A stretch of DNA of 64,000 nt from positions 1,488,001 through 1,552,000 of the forward strand of contig NZ_CP040781.1 of NCBI RefSeq assembly GCF_013463155.1, read 5' to 3'. The notes under the pieces are model-generated. The model had not been told where the DNA came from. It was given only the letters and a program-made list of their open reading frames with translations, and did no database searches. Position numbers and translations under genes: made by a program. Of the stretch, positions 33,221-44,376 are shown in pieces. Numbering within the stretch: the stretch's first letter is position 1; every line of letters starts with the position of its first letter. The DNA comes from Staphylococcus sp. 17KM0847 (GTDB taxonomy: Bacteria; Bacillota; Bacilli; Staphylococcales; Staphylococcaceae).

Positions 33221-33742
33221 GTGTCAAAAATGTTAACTACGCAATTGACTGGTGTTTTTAATCGTTTAGATACCCAATCTCTTGATATACAAATGGCTGC
33301 ACAAAGTTTAATCCAAGCGATTGGTGGAGAAGGTCATATTTTTATTAAAGGTTATGGTGACTTGAAGTGTTTTGAAACTTATATATTACAAAGCGAAGAA
33401 AAATTAGAAAGCAGTCTCTCACTCGAATGTTTATCATCATTTTCAGATCTTGATTCCACAGATCGTATCCTTTTATTTGGTGCTTACTATACCGAAGAGA
33501 TGGCTAACGATTTAGCACAATTACTCAAAAATAACCATGATGTTGTTATGATTACAAACAAACCAAAATCAATAGAAATCCCTGATCATCTTATTCACTT
33601 TGTAGACTTATCGACACCTCGTCCTCTTGTTTTTACAGAAGACTACGACAAGGTTGTTATTCCCCATATGATGGCTTTGAATTATATTTACTATGAAATT
33701 TATACACAAATGGTTGAAATGATTCGTGATTTAAATTTATAG
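33221..33742 (+). CDS. DUF2529 protein (YwjG-like)
   Basis: 173 residues. N-terminal SLDIQMAAQSLIQAIGGEGHIFIKGYGDL and middle TDRILLFGAYYTEEMANDLAQLL suggest a SIS-like or Rossmann-type fold, with HDVVMITNKPKS as a third strand-helix unit. Conserved beside fba and pyrG in Bacillales. No catalytic residues can be assigned; function unknown. GTG start at 33221 behind AAGGAGG. Confidence 0.78.
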   Translation: MSKMLTTQLTGVFNRLDTQSLDIQMAAQSLIQAIGGEGHIFIKGYGDLKCFETYILQSEEKLESSLSLECLSSFSDLDSTDRILLFGAYYTEEMANDLAQLLKNNHDVVMITNKPKSIEIPDHLIHFVDLSTPRPLVFTEDYDKVVIPHMMALNYIYYEIYTQMVEMIRDLNL

Positions 33743-33787
33743 TCCAAAGGCAAATATCAAATATATAAAACCATTATGATAGAGCAG

Positions 33788-33818
33788 AGGGGAATCTTAA
33801 TGATAAAAGGATTCTCCT
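33788..33818 (+). terminator. Terminator after the DUF2529 gene
   Basis: AGGGGAATC (33788-33796) pairs with GATTCTCCT (33810-33818) with one G-T pair. T-run poor. It lies in the convergent gap to the YjbR-family gene. Confidence 0.5.
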
Positions 33819-33852
33819 TACTCATTGTATTTATAAGAGACTTCTCCTCATT

Positions 33853-34209
33853 TTACACTGTCAGTTCATAGCTCTCTTTAATCAAATCTTCAATTTGATC
33901 AATCTTCTCAATTTCTTCCAAATCAATCGTAATCCAATTCGCTTTATTCATATGATATGCCGGGTAGATCCCTTTTTTCTCCCTCAATCCACCGATAAAT
34001 GCTTTGTTCACTTTAATATTGATTACATCAATTTTCTTACTACGCTCTAAGCCCAACTTATCTGCTGTGATATCCATTACTAAACAAAACCACTTTTGAT
34101 TTTCTTTATGCCGAAATACTGCGTAATTAGGATGATTTTTCCATGGATAGTCCGGTGTGACTGCATATGTTTTCACAATAAAATCAAATACTTGCTTTTG
34201 AGTTACCAT
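33853..34209 (-). CDS. MmcQ/YjbR-family protein
   Basis: 118 residues of the MmcQ/YjbR fold (CyaY-like alpha-beta). Motifs: TPDYPWKNHPNYAVFRHKENQKWFCLVM and the ending YHMNKANWITIDLE. Family members are thought to bind DNA but no role is established. Monocistronic, between terminators. Confidence 0.82.
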   Translation of the reverse strand: MVTQKQVFDFIVKTYAVTPDYPWKNHPNYAVFRHKENQKWFCLVMDITADKLGLERSKKIDVINIKVNKAFIGGLREKKGIYPAYHMNKANWITIDLEEIEKIDQIEDLIKESYELTV

Positions 34210-34251
34210 TCGAATCCCCCATCAAAACTTTATTTATATATATTATAAACA

Positions 34252-34284
34252 AACGAGTGAAATACCTAATGTATTTCACTCGTT
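34252..34284. terminator. Terminator after glpT
   Basis: A perfect 14-bp stem, AACGAGTGAAATAC with GTATTTCACTCGTT, loop of five bases, T-rich on both strands. Confidence 0.92.
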
Positions 34285-34307
34285 TATTACATCTCATATT
34301 TATTATA

Positions 34308-35666
34308 TTAATGCACAATTTCTTGACCACGTTTATTCCATGTAAAGATGAAACTTACCATAGCTAAAATACTTACTACAAGAAGAAGTATAAATCCTGC
34401 ATCCCAGCCCATATTATCAACGACAATACCCATGATAATATTAGCCATCACAGCACCACCTAGATAACCGAATAGACCTGTCAGCCCTGCTGCTGTTCCA
34501 GCTGCTTTTTTCGGTACATAATCCAAAGCTTGTAGACCAATTAACATAACAGGCCCATAAATTAAAAAGCCGATTGTAATTAAAGCAAGGTTATCAACTA
34601 ATGGATTTCCCGGTGGATTTAACCAATATACCGCTACAGCAATTGTTACACCTACCATGAAAATAAAACCTGCTGGCCCTCTACGTCCTTTAAAAACTTT
34701 GTCAGACAACCAACCACACAGAAGTGTACCCGGTATACCTGCCCACTCGTATAAGAAATAGGCCCAACTTGAACCTTTCATATCAAAATGTTTAACATCG
34801 CTCAAGTATAATGGTGCCCAATCAAGTACACCATAACGTACAAAATAAACAAAAATATTTGCAATAGCAATTATCCATACCCATTTGTTATTCAATACAT
34901 ATTTGAACAGAATTTCCTTTGTTGTTAATTCAGTTTCAAATGTTTTCTTCTCTTTAGTTGGATAATCATTGCGATATGCTTCAATTGGTGGTAACCCCAC
35001 AGACTGAGGTGTATCACGTACCAATACATATGAGATAATCGCTGTAATAATAGCGATTATTGCAGGAAAAATAAACACACCTTCATAACCTTTTAAATAA
35101 CCAAATCCAAACATGGATACAAGATACACACCAAATAATGCAAAAGGTGCCATTAAGCCACCACCAACATTGTGTGCAACATTCCAAATAGCAGTTTTAC
35201 TTCCACGCTCACTTACACTAAACCAGTGGACAAGGACACGACCAGAGGGTGGCCATCCCATACCTTGAAACCATCCATTAAGAAATAGCATAATGAACAT
35301 AATGGTAATCCCTGATGTAAATGCAGGCACAAATCCCATTAACAAATTGACAATTGCTGTTAAAACTAATCCTAATGTCAAAAATATTCGTGCATTACTT
35401 CTGTCACTCACCGTTCCCATTACAAATTTACTAATACCATATGCAATAGAAATTGCTGATAATGCAAAACCAAGACCTGTTGTTGAAAAGCCTTCATCTG
35501 CTAAATATGGCATTGCAATAGAAAAGTTTTTACGTAATAAGTAATACCCCGCATAGCCAATAAAAATCCCCATAAAAACTTGAAAACGTAATTTTTTATA
35601 CGTCTCATCAACTTGTTGTTCTGCCACCGGTTCTGCTGGCTTTGGTGGTCTTAAAAACTTTAACAT
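34308..35666 (-). CDS. glpT: Glycerol-3-phosphate permease (MFS)
   Basis: 452 residues, 12 membrane segments, organophosphate:phosphate antiporter family. Signatures: [35 protein letters not shown] after TM2-3, [16 protein letters not shown], and HNVGGG. Imports glycerol-3-phosphate and in relatives also fosfomycin, so loss gives fosfomycin resistance. UhpT is the alternative, but the [21 protein letters not shown] pattern is that of GlpT. ATG 35666 with GGGAGG; the longer frame to 35681 has none. Confidence 0.9.
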   Translation of the reverse strand: MLKFLRPPKPAEPVAEQQVDETYKKLRFQVFMGIFIGYAGYYLLRKNFSIAMPYLADEGFSTTGLGFALSAISIAYGISKFVMGTVSDRSNARIFLTLGLVLTAIVNLLMGFVPAFTSGITIMFIMLFLNGWFQGMGWPPSGRVLVHWFSVSERGSKTAIWNVAHNVGGGLMAPFALFGVYLVSMFGFGYLKGYEGVFIFPAIIAIITAIISYVLVRDTPQSVGLPPIEAYRNDYPTKEKKTFETELTTKEILFKYVLNNKWVWIIAIANIFVYFVRYGVLDWAPLYLSDVKHFDMKGSSWAYFLYEWAGIPGTLLCGWLSDKVFKGRRGPAGFIFMVGVTIAVAVYWLNPPGNPLVDNLALITIGFLIYGPVMLIGLQALDYVPKKAAGTAAGLTGLFGYLGGAVMANIIMGIVVDNMGWDAGFILLLVVSILAMVSFIFTWNKRGQEIVH

Positions 35667-35884
35667 ACACAAACCTCCCATAATCTATTGTGATATAAAA
35701 GCAGTAATTCATATAAATTTTAAATATCTACAAATTCTTTGTCAATGTCATTTAAAATAATATTCACTAATAAAACTTTTAATGATTTAAATATTTTATA
35801 ATAGTTATCTTTTTGTAAGATGAAATCATATTATTATCATAAAATACCAACCAGATAATGATATGTACGAGAAACACTATTAAA
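35667..35884. other. glpT upstream region
   Basis: About 220 AT-rich bases holding the glpT promoter. No gene, convincing operator or cre box stands out. Confidence 0.5.
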
Positions 35885-35935
35885 AAAGACTAAATGTACC
35901 TCTACAAATATCTCTGTTGGATACATTCAGTCTTT
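35885..35935 (-). terminator. Terminator after pyrG
   Basis: AAAGACT-AAATGTA pairs with TACATTC-AGTCTTT over a large loop; T/A flanks both sides. Confidence 0.8.
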
Positions 35936-35955
35936 AAATACTTTGATACTATATA

Positions 35956-37593
<1,638 letters not shown>

Positions 37594-37653
37594 TTATGTT
37601 TAATGCAATATACGTAACTTAATCTATGTAGTTGTATGCTGAAAATAAAAAAA

Positions 37654-37796
37654 GTCCCCTCTCACAACCATCAATTTGTAAGGGGGAACATTATTACGTC
37701 ATTTGTGCTCATCCGCACAATAATATCAATCTTTGAAGAAATTATTTCTAACTTCTGACGCATTTCTTTATTCATTCGTCCTCATTAAAGTAGCCC
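37654..37796 (-). promoter_or_regulatory. pyrG leader: GGGC start and terminator (CTP-sensing reiterative-transcription type)
   Basis: The transcript should begin GGGC (37796-37793), seven bases after the -10. About 110 bases later a terminator hairpin has the pyrimidine-rich 5' arm GTTCCCCCTTACA and 3' arm TGTGAGAGGGGAC, then seven Ts (37646-37653). In B. subtilis, low CTP makes polymerase stutter at the GGG and add extra Gs, which pair with the C/U arm and stop termination. All parts needed for that are visible here. Confidence 0.85.
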
Positions 37797-37803
37797 GAAT
37801 AAA

Positions 37804-37831
37804 ATTCTATCACTTTGATACGAAAAGTCAA
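37804..37831 (-). promoter_or_regulatory. pyrG promoter
   Basis: TTGACT (37826-37831), 16-base spacer, TAGAAT (37804-37809) on the minus strand, then seven bases to GGGC. It lies between rpoE and pyrG, beginning 60 bases after the rpoE stop. Confidence 0.85.
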
Positions 37832-37897
37832 TAAACTTCCCAAATGAATTCGTAAAAATTTCTAACGATGTGTTACCTATCATTTTTAACATCGATA

Positions 37898-38434
37898 TTA
37901 AAATGATTCTTCCTCTTCTTCGAGTTCATCATCTTCTAACTCATCGTCACCTTCATATGCCTCATCGTCTTCAACAACAAGATCCGATTCTTCTATTTCA
38001 TCTTCAACATGTTCATCTTCTGGATCTTCTAATTCTTCTTGATCATCTGTACGATTTGGAATATTATCGTCACCTTCAGCTTCATCTTCACCGAGTAATG
38101 TTAAATTTTTATCTTCCTCATCATCTTCATCTAAAATATCAAACTTTTGAATTGTTGGTGCAATCTTTTCTTCAATATCATCAACAGAGTACCAATCACG
38201 TAAACCCCAGACATTATCACCCACACTTAAAAAGCGACCGTCTGTATTTAAATCCGTATAAAATTGAACAATTCGGTCTTCAATGTCTACATCTTCATAA
38301 TGCCCGATACGCTTAAATGCATCGATAATATCGTATAAGTTCATTGTTTCATTTTGTTCATTTAGTAATGTATAAGCCATATCAATAAATGACTTTTCAT
38401 CCATCATTTCTTGTGTATAATCTTGTAATTTCAT
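37898..38434 (-). CDS. rpoE: RNA polymerase delta subunit
   Basis: Gram-positive polymerase accessory that speeds recycling and affects promoter choice. 178 residues: folded N-terminal domain ([46 protein letters not shown]) and from about residue 95 a disordered Asp/Glu-rich tail. The start is ATG 38434 with GGGAAG; ATG 38440 is too close to it. A plus-strand 148-codon frame across it is an antisense artefact of the acidic codons. Confidence 0.96.
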   Translation of the reverse strand: MKLQDYTQEMMDEKSFIDMAYTLLNEQNETMNLYDIIDAFKRIGHYEDVDIEDRIVQFYTDLNTDGRFLSVGDNVWGLRDWYSVDDIEEKIAPTIQKFDILDEDDEEDKNLTLLGEDEAEGDDNIPNRTDDQEELEDPEDEHVEDEIEESDLVVEDDEAYEGDDELEDDELEEEEESF

Positions 38435-38542
38435 CAGCATATCTTCCCTTCAAAGATTCGCATTTATTCTCTGTTACATATTACTTCTCACAAATCATCT
38501 TACTTTATATTATTCCTATGTCATTAACTATAACAAAAATAG

Positions 38543-38571
38543 ATTATAAAGGACTCTAGCGCTTTTCGCAA
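38543..38571 (-). promoter_or_regulatory. rpoE promoter
   Basis: TTGCGA (38566-38571), 17-base spacer, TATAAT (38543-38548) on the minus strand, giving a leader of about 100 bases. Confidence 0.75.
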
Positions 38572-38690
38572 TGGTCAAACGACAGAAACATCAAAATATA
38601 TCCTTTCCACTTTTATCCTTATAAATTCAATATATGACAGTCTCGACACATCATAATTGGAAGATGATTCAAGCCTCTATCGGATCATCC

Positions 38691-39551
38691 TCAATAGTTA
38701 ATGTACTTCTCAAATGCATGATAATCTTCTGTTGTTATCGTTTCAACAAAATTGCTTTTTTCAAACAACGGTTTCAATTGATGATGTGGTCCGAATAATG
38801 TTACTTCGATTACTGTAACATTTTTAAAATGCTTGCGAACATACGTAGCAAGTTGTCTCAATGCATTCTGTGCAATACCTGCTGATTGATAATCATCATA
38901 CACATGAACTGAACGAATAATTAAACGTTTATCAAATTGCTCTAATGCGATAAACCCTACTTTCGTATGATTTAACATTAAATTTACAATATTAATTGAA
39001 CCCTCCTGAGAACACGAGCTATATTGCAGCTTTAACGACGATACATATTTGGCATCTAAATCTAAATAATAAAGTCTCTCTTTACCAATAGGTCCTAATT
39101 CTTTCGTTGCTGCATGCATAAAACCAGCACGTTCGTATACGTTCCACGCCGCTTCATTTTCAGCGTCTACAACTAAATAAAGATGATTAAAATCCGGAAA
39201 AATACTTTGAACATATTGAGGGAGATTCATCATAATTTTTGTGCCGTAACCATATCCTTGATAATGCTCATTAACTGATAATGAACGGACATATACAACT
39301 TCGCTTGGTGTCTCATACCCTTCATGTTGATAATATTGATGCAACACAAAAAATCCAATCACTTCTCGATTTTCATTCAACACAACATTGGCTACACGAT
39401 CTACGTCTTCTATTGCATCATCTAATACTTCTAATGGTAGCGATGAATAGATACGTTGACGTTCACTTAATTGAAAGCGGGAGAGCGCTTCACGATATTG
39501 TGGCTCATATATCTGTATCGTCATATCATCAAAGCGTTTAATTTTAGTCAT
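38691..39551 (-). CDS. Double-GNAT acetyltransferase-like protein
   Basis: 286 residues with two GNAT-type halves. The N-terminal half (about 10-165) has the acetyl-CoA signature SLSVNEHYQGYGYGTKIM and AWNVYERAGFM. The C-terminal half (about 170-286) repeats the layout: VHVYDDYQSAGIAQNALRQLA and PLFEKSNFVE, with a weaker pyrophosphate loop. The first half is probably active; the second may be structural. Substrate unknown. A conserved neighbour of rpoE in staphylococci as I recall. Confidence 0.85.
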   Translation of the reverse strand: MTKIKRFDDMTIQIYEPQYREALSRFQLSERQRIYSSLPLEVLDDAIEDVDRVANVVLNENREVIGFFVLHQYYQHEGYETPSEVVYVRSLSVNEHYQGYGYGTKIMMNLPQYVQSIFPDFNHLYLVVDAENEAAWNVYERAGFMHAATKELGPIGKERLYYLDLDAKYVSSLKLQYSSCSQEGSINIVNLMLNHTKVGFIALEQFDKRLIIRSVHVYDDYQSAGIAQNALRQLATYVRKHFKNVTVIEVTLFGPHHQLKPLFEKSNFVETITTEDYHAFEKYINY

Positions 39552-39910
39552 TGAAAAGATCCATCCCTTTTATATAATTTATATTTTATTTATTAATACA
39601 CTATTTGTGGCCATTTAAAACGTACTATCATATTTTTCAATATATGAACACTTAAACAATCGAGATAGAAGTGGTGAAAAATTTTAGTTTTTTAACATGT
39701 TGCGCTATACCATTGCCCACTTTTTGACCGGGACTTCTCGCCGATGAACAGCTTATGCTATGAACATACGAGATACTTCAAAATAATGTATATGAATCAA
39801 AATCATTTAAATATCTAAACGACATAACAAGACAATAGAAAATATGAATTGGCATTGCAGCAGATTTCAGATAAGATAAAAACGTAAATATTATGAAGAG
39901 GTGACGCAGA
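39552..39910. other. Gap between the GNAT gene and coaW (divergent promoters)
   Basis: About 360 bases holding the promoters of two divergent genes. I see no confident -35/-10 pair; TTGCAG at about 39855 followed by GATAAAA is a weak candidate for coaW. No gene is supported. Confidence 0.4.
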
Positions 39911-40708
39911 ATGCGAATTGGTATTGACGCTGGTGGGACACTGATTAAAGTTGTTATAGAAGATAATAATACCCGCACGTATCAAACTTATTTATCTACA
40001 CAGCTTGAGGAAGTAGCCGCATGGCTTAACACTCAACCATGCGAAAAGTTTCACATTACAGGTGGTAAAGCTAAAATACTCAACGACTTACTAAATTGTG
40101 AAGCACAGATGTCTATTGAGTTTGATGCTGCAAACAAAGGCACTCAAATTTTACTTAAAGAACAAGGTATTCATTTAGATCGTTATATATTTACAAATGT
40201 AGGAACAGGTACATCTATTCATTTATCTGAACACGATGGTCAAAAACGCGTGGGGGGAATAGGTACAGGTGGCGGTATGATACGTGGCCTTGGTTACTTA
40301 TTAACACAGATTAGTGACTATGAAACTTTGACAAACTTGGCCCAAAAAGGAAACCGTGACATTATTGATTTAAAAGTCAAACACATCTACAAAAACGATA
40401 CGCCTCCTATTTCAGGTGAATTAACAGCCGCAAACTTTGGTCATGTTTTACACAACTTAGATCAAACATTTACAGATGCAGATAAGTTAGCTTCGGTAAT
40501 CGGTGCTGTCGGTGAAAGTGTTACAACAGTGTCTATTCATGTTGCACGTGAACACCATGCAGAAGATGTTGTATATATCGGTTCATCTTTCCACAATAAT
40601 CCTTTACTCCAAAAAGTTGTAACGGATTATACTATTTTACGTGGATTCAAACCGCATTATTTAGACAATGGTGCTTTTTCTGGTGCTCTTGGTACGCTTT
40701 ATTTATAA
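39911..40708 (+). CDS. coaW: Type II pantothenate kinase
   Basis: First step of CoA synthesis. 265 residues, ASKHA fold: phosphate loop [25 protein letters not shown], and [17 protein letters not shown]. This is the staphylococcal CoaW type, which is not feedback-inhibited by CoA. RBS GAGGTG before ATG 39911. Stand-alone gene with a strong hairpin after it. Confidence 0.96.
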   Translation: MRIGIDAGGTLIKVVIEDNNTRTYQTYLSTQLEEVAAWLNTQPCEKFHITGGKAKILNDLLNCEAQMSIEFDAANKGTQILLKEQGIHLDRYIFTNVGTGTSIHLSEHDGQKRVGGIGTGGGMIRGLGYLLTQISDYETLTNLAQKGNRDIIDLKVKHIYKNDTPPISGELTAANFGHVLHNLDQTFTDADKLASVIGAVGESVTTVSIHVAREHHAEDVVYIGSSFHNNPLLQKVVTDYTILRGFKPHYLDNGAFSGALGTLYL

Positions 40709-40751
40709 ATAGCAAAGGCATTTGAATAACGCTCTATAAATAACAATAGAT

Positions 40752-40797
40752 GACTATAAGAGAAACTGTGTATTAAAATACAATTTCTCTTATAGTC
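40752..40797. terminator. Hairpin between coaW and the DUF2750 gene
   Basis: A perfect 14-bp stem, GACTATAAGAGAAA (40752-40765) with TTTCTCTTATAGTC (40784-40797). No T-run follows, so it may be a 3'-end stabiliser or bidirectional terminator for the convergent genes. Confidence 0.65.
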
Positions 40798-40812
40798 ACC
40801 CTTACCAAATCA

Positions 40813-40859
40813 CGTTTACGAAAGTTTTTTGCAAAAAGACATTTTCTGCCTCACTCTCA
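40813..40859 (-). repeat. Dispersed repeat, degenerate copy D (hairpin only)
   Basis: Read on the minus strand it gives GAGTGAGGCAGAAAAT, TTTTTGC and AACTTTCGT in the same order as copies A, B and C. The tail is missing. It lies directly after the stop of the DUF2750 gene. Confidence 0.55.
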
Positions 40860-40860
40860 T

Positions 40861-41532
40861 TTAGAACGTCAACGCATTAGCTAATTTTTGTGCAGAAACG
40901 ATTGTTCCAACAACGCCTGGCTTAACATCAATTGCAACATAACGATTGTCATCACGTAATTCATCAAGCCATTCTGCAAAAACTTCACCTTCAACATCAA
41001 TGAGTTCGAATGATTCAAAATCTTCTTGCGCCACTGCTTCTGCACGTTTATTTAAACTCCAAACTGGCATAAAGTGTGATTGTTCAAAGTTATCGTTTTC
41101 ATCGTAAACAACAGCAAATTGATTCATATTTTTTTGGGTTAAACCATATACTGTATCTGTTTTAGCAACATCTTGGACAAACTCACGAATACGAATGTTG
41201 TCTAAGTCTGTCATAATATCATTGACAGCCTCCACAATTTTAATTTCATGACCGGCAGCTTTTTTCGTTATGTTAACAAGTGCCTCATCTTCTTGATCAA
41301 ACATTTCGTCTAGCTCGTATGTTGCAAAACGATCAATATCCATTGTTTTAATTTTATCATATGCAATATCTAAAGTTTGCAAATATTCTTCAGCTAACGA
41401 CTTACGTGTCCAAAAACAAAAATATTGACGACCATTATAAGTATGCTTAATAATCTTTTTATCTTTGACTGCAATAAAAAACTGTTCGTTCGTTAATATA
41501 TCTTTATAAAAACGCTCACTCTTGTAAGACAT
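40861..41532 (-). CDS. Tandem DUF2750 protein
   Basis: 223 residues that read as two related halves. The C-terminal half (about 110-223) has the DUF2750 pattern: VYGLTQKNMNQFAVVYDENDN, HFMPVWSLNKRAEA and FAEWLDELRDDNRYVAIDVKP. The N-terminal half (about 4-100) has the same outline, KHTYNGRQYFCFWTRKSLAEEYLQ, in divergent form. Function is unknown. The start is ATG 41532 with GAAGGAG; the longer frame to 41592 has no ribosome site. Confidence 0.75.
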   Translation of the reverse strand: MSYKSERFYKDILTNEQFFIAVKDKKIIKHTYNGRQYFCFWTRKSLAEEYLQTLDIAYDKIKTMDIDRFATYELDEMFDQEDEALVNITKKAAGHEIKIVEAVNDIMTDLDNIRIREFVQDVAKTDTVYGLTQKNMNQFAVVYDENDNFEQSHFMPVWSLNKRAEAVAQEDFESFELIDVEGEVFAEWLDELRDDNRYVAIDVKPGVVGTIVSAQKLANALTF

Positions 41533-41740
41533 GACATAACTCCTTCTCTGTTCCATTCTTTTCCGTTCAAATACCCATACTGTTCTAACCATTAGCTTAT
41601 GATATAAAACACGTCCAATTAGTTAGACTATAACATATTTTACACATCTTGCATAAGAGGAATCGCTCATACCTTATTACCATAAATCAAGAGATTTTAC
41701 GCTTTTACACATACTTTATAAAAAATACAATTTATAGATA

Positions 41741-42940
41741 CTACTTTTCTTCAATACCTGCTTTTACTAAAAATGCTTGTTCATATTGTGTTAACGCTTC
41801 TTCAGATTCAACATGCCATACACAACCAAACCTAGAGTTGACATGTCTATCTGTATACCACTCTCCATCATAATAAGATAACGGATATAGTACACCTTGT
41901 TTTACAAATTCTACAATAGCATTATAAAAACGTGTATTATCTCCATTTGCAAAATAACTATAAAATTTATGATATTTTCCACTTAATACAGGTTCAAGTA
42001 ACAACATACTGGTTGAACCATTTTGTCTGTAATTCAAATCAATGGCATAGACATCGTCTTGTGCATCTACTAACAAATCAAAACCTGCAATACCTATAAA
42101 TCCTTTGTCAACACCTTTTTGCATCAATTCATATCCTGCTTCAATGACTTGTTGCGGTACATCTTGTACATTTGTATTGCCATTATAGAAACCATACGCA
42201 TTCGTTAATTGCTTAGCTGCACCAAGATAAACAATCCCTTTATCTGGATGTTTCGCAAATTGAACACAATAATTTTCGACTGCATCAATACACTGTTCGA
42301 TAATTAGTGTCTCTGTCGCTTCTCGTGCTTTTTTCACACGTCCAATCGCTTGCTCTAAATCCTCTTGTGTGTAACAAATCATAACACCATAACCACCAGC
42401 TGTCGGTAATTCATCACCAGGCTTGATAACGAGCGGTAATGACCAACGACGCACTGTACTTTCAAAATCATCAAAAGATACAATTTCTCGTTTGGGTAAG
42501 TACTTACCTCCTGTCCATTCCGGGATACGTGCTTTATTGTTTAAATCAATAAAGATTTGTTTATCCATCGCATAATGTTCGGGTGCAACAATATCCTCAC
42601 CATGTACATATTGAAAATAAATTTTACGCCCTTCTTCAGCTGTCAAGTGTTGTAATAATGTTTCATACGTTTGTTGATCTCGGAAGCGGTACACATGATT
42701 AGGAACCTCGCGTCCAATCAGTTGAAATAATTTTTCGAGCTTTTGCGTTACACTCGCTTCATGTACAATGACCGGCATATCGGCAATTAATAGCTCTCTT
42801 GCTGATAAAAAGTTAGATTGATGTTCGTCTGGTTCTAACCACGGATTAGATACATAAGAGGGTCTTGATGAATAAACAACATCTTTCTCATATAACGTCC
42901 CCATTGTGAGGTCTGGATACTTATTTTTCACATCTGTCAT
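41741..42940 (-). CDS. ATP-grasp family ligase
   Basis: 399 residues. ATP-grasp core from about residue 110: SLPLVIKPGDELPTAGGYGVMIC (lysine and glycine-rich loop), LIIEQCIDA, and Mg/ATP residues in GIAGFDLLVDAQDDVYAIDLNYRQNGST. Such enzymes join a carboxylate and an amine or thiol with ATP. The start overlaps the upstream M20 gene by four bases (ATGA), so the two act together, and both sit behind a SAM-I riboswitch, which points to methionine, cysteine or SAM metabolism. Substrates are unknown. Confidence 0.85.
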   Translation of the reverse strand: MTDVKNKYPDLTMGTLYEKDVVYSSRPSYVSNPWLEPDEHQSNFLSARELLIADMPVIVHEASVTQKLEKLFQLIGREVPNHVYRFRDQQTYETLLQHLTAEEGRKIYFQYVHGEDIVAPEHYAMDKQIFIDLNNKARIPEWTGGKYLPKREIVSFDDFESTVRRWSLPLVIKPGDELPTAGGYGVMICYTQEDLEQAIGRVKKAREATETLIIEQCIDAVENYCVQFAKHPDKGIVYLGAAKQLTNAYGFYNGNTNVQDVPQQVIEAGYELMQKGVDKGFIGIAGFDLLVDAQDDVYAIDLNYRQNGSTSMLLLEPVLSGKYHKFYSYFANGDNTRFYNAIVEFVKQGVLYPLSYYDGEWYTDRHVNSRFGCVWHVESEEALTQYEQAFLVKAGIEEK

Positions 42941-44124
42941 AATAATTTCTCCTTCAATAATTGATGCTCTTGTTGTATCGCCTCAAGATGTACAGTGTCT
43001 TGTATGAGTTTTGCACCCATTAACGCAATAATCTTCGCTCCTTTGATGAGTGCTTTATCTCCCATAGGGCTTGCTGCTGCTTCTCTAAAACGATGTGTAT
43101 GCCCTACTAAACTCCTCGGTCCAATTTTAACGTGGGGATGAATTGTCGGCACAACATGACTGACGTTACCTGTATCTGTTGAACCAAAACCAAAGTCATC
43201 ATGACTCACTTCTTCTCCTAATTCTGTAGCATAACGCTCGAACAATTCATCCAACAGTGGAGATTTTATAAATTCATTAACACCATTTTGTATCGGACCA
43301 AACTCATACGTACAACCGGTTTGCAGTGCGGCACCTTTAGCCACATCATGAACTCTCTCTGTCAAAATATCTAAAGCTTTACGCGTCGTTGCTCGTGTAT
43401 AAAAGCGTGCATGTGTGAAGTCTGGAATAATGTTCGCTGCCTTACCCCCATCCAATATCACACCATGTACGCGTTCTGATTGTTGAATATGTTGGCGCAA
43501 TTGCGCTATGCCATTGAAAAAACTCAACATTGCATCTAGTGCATTACGCGCTTCATAAGCATTTTCTGATGCATGTGCACTACGCCCATAAAATTTAATA
43601 TCCAAAACATCCACAGCCAATGTATGAATTGTTGGATACGTTTCGTTCCCCGGATGTACCATTAATGCTACATCCACATCATCTATAATACCTTCTTTGA
43701 CATATGATGCCTTAGCTGAACCATTCTCTCCGCCCTCTTCTGCTGGGCAACCGTAAACGATAACCGTACCCCCAATTTCATCTATGACTTGCTTTAAAGC
43801 TACACCTGCTAATACGCTTGCTGTACCAATGATATTATGACCACATGCATGACCTAATCCGGGAAGTGCATCATATTCTGCTAAATAACCGATTTTAGGT
43901 CCAGGCCGTACAGATTCATATGTCGCAATAAAACCTGTCGCATGTCCTGCAATATCACGCTCTACTTTGAAGCCTTGTTCTTTCAAATGATCAATAAGTA
44001 AGCGCGATGCAAATAACTCTTCATTCCCTATTTCAGGGCGCTCATGTATTTGATGACTCATATCTAAATAACATAGTCTATTATTATCTATATAATCTAA
44101 AATTTGTTGTTGGACTGTAATCAC
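42937..44124 (-). CDS. M20-family amidohydrolase (AbgB-like)
   Basis: 395 residues, dinuclear metallohydrolase of the M20D/amidohydrolase type. Metal and catalytic residues: GHACGHN (Cys and His), CPAEEGGENGSAK (Glu pair), MVHPG, and late GHTHRF. The dimerisation domain (FYGRSAHASENAYEARNALDA) is present. Relatives remove acyl groups or cleave amide bonds of amino acids. The start is GTG 44124 after GAAGGGG. Transcribed from a promoter at 44348-44376 through a SAM-I riboswitch; the ATP-grasp gene follows with a four-base overlap. Confidence 0.88.
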   Translation of the reverse strand: MITVQQQILDYIDNNRLCYLDMSHQIHERPEIGNEELFASRLLIDHLKEQGFKVERDIAGHATGFIATYESVRPGPKIGYLAEYDALPGLGHACGHNIIGTASVLAGVALKQVIDEIGGTVIVYGCPAEEGGENGSAKASYVKEGIIDDVDVALMVHPGNETYPTIHTLAVDVLDIKFYGRSAHASENAYEARNALDAMLSFFNGIAQLRQHIQQSERVHGVILDGGKAANIIPDFTHARFYTRATTRKALDILTERVHDVAKGAALQTGCTYEFGPIQNGVNEFIKSPLLDELFERYATELGEEVSHDDFGFGSTDTGNVSHVVPTIHPHVKIGPRSLVGHTHRFREAAASPMGDKALIKGAKIIALMGAKLIQDTVHLEAIQQEHQLLKEKLL

Positions 44125-44142
44125 GTTAAAAACCCCTTCCAT

Positions 44143-44208
44143 AAAAAAGACCAGTTTTGTACATATATGTCGCAATAATTATCAAGTGCGATGTGTACAA
44201 AGCTGGTC
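44143..44208 (-). terminator. Riboswitch-controlled terminator
   Basis: On the minus strand GACCAGCTTTGTACA pairs with TGTACAAAACTGGTC over a long loop, followed by six Ts (44143-44148). It ends about 20 bases before the M20 start, so SAM binding would stop transcription before both genes. Confidence 0.9.
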
Positions 44209-44223
44209 GTTTTTCGCTTTAGC

Positions 44224-44328
44224 ATTTATCTGTCAGCATCTCTTTGCTGTTGGATTTAGCACCTTTATCGTTTCCGATGAGGTTGCAGGGTTTCACAGGG
44301 CCAATTCCCTCCACCACTCTTGATAAAT
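44224..44328 (-). ncRNA. SAM-I riboswitch (S-box)
   Basis: Minus strand: P1 ATTTATC (44322-44328 side) pairs with GATAAAT (44224-44230); in between AAGAG-GGTGGAGGGA, TGGCCCTGTGAAACCC, TGCAACC, and AAGGTGCTAAATCC, all core S-box blocks. A terminator follows. It controls the M20/ATP-grasp pair. Confidence 0.96.
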
Positions 44329-44347
44329 AAATATTGAATTAGTACTC

Positions 44348-44376
44348 ATTCTATCGGATTTAAAGTCATTTGTCAT
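44348..44376 (-). promoter_or_regulatory. Promoter of the SAM-riboswitch operon
   Basis: ATGACA (44371-44376), 17-base spacer, TAGAAT (44348-44353), about 20 bases before P1 of the riboswitch. Confidence 0.8.

Noticed and set aside
37870..38316. A 148-codon plus-strand frame opposite rpoE
   Set aside because: It is the antisense of the acidic Asp/Glu-rich delta tail, giving a Leu/His-rich nonsense protein, with no ribosome site.
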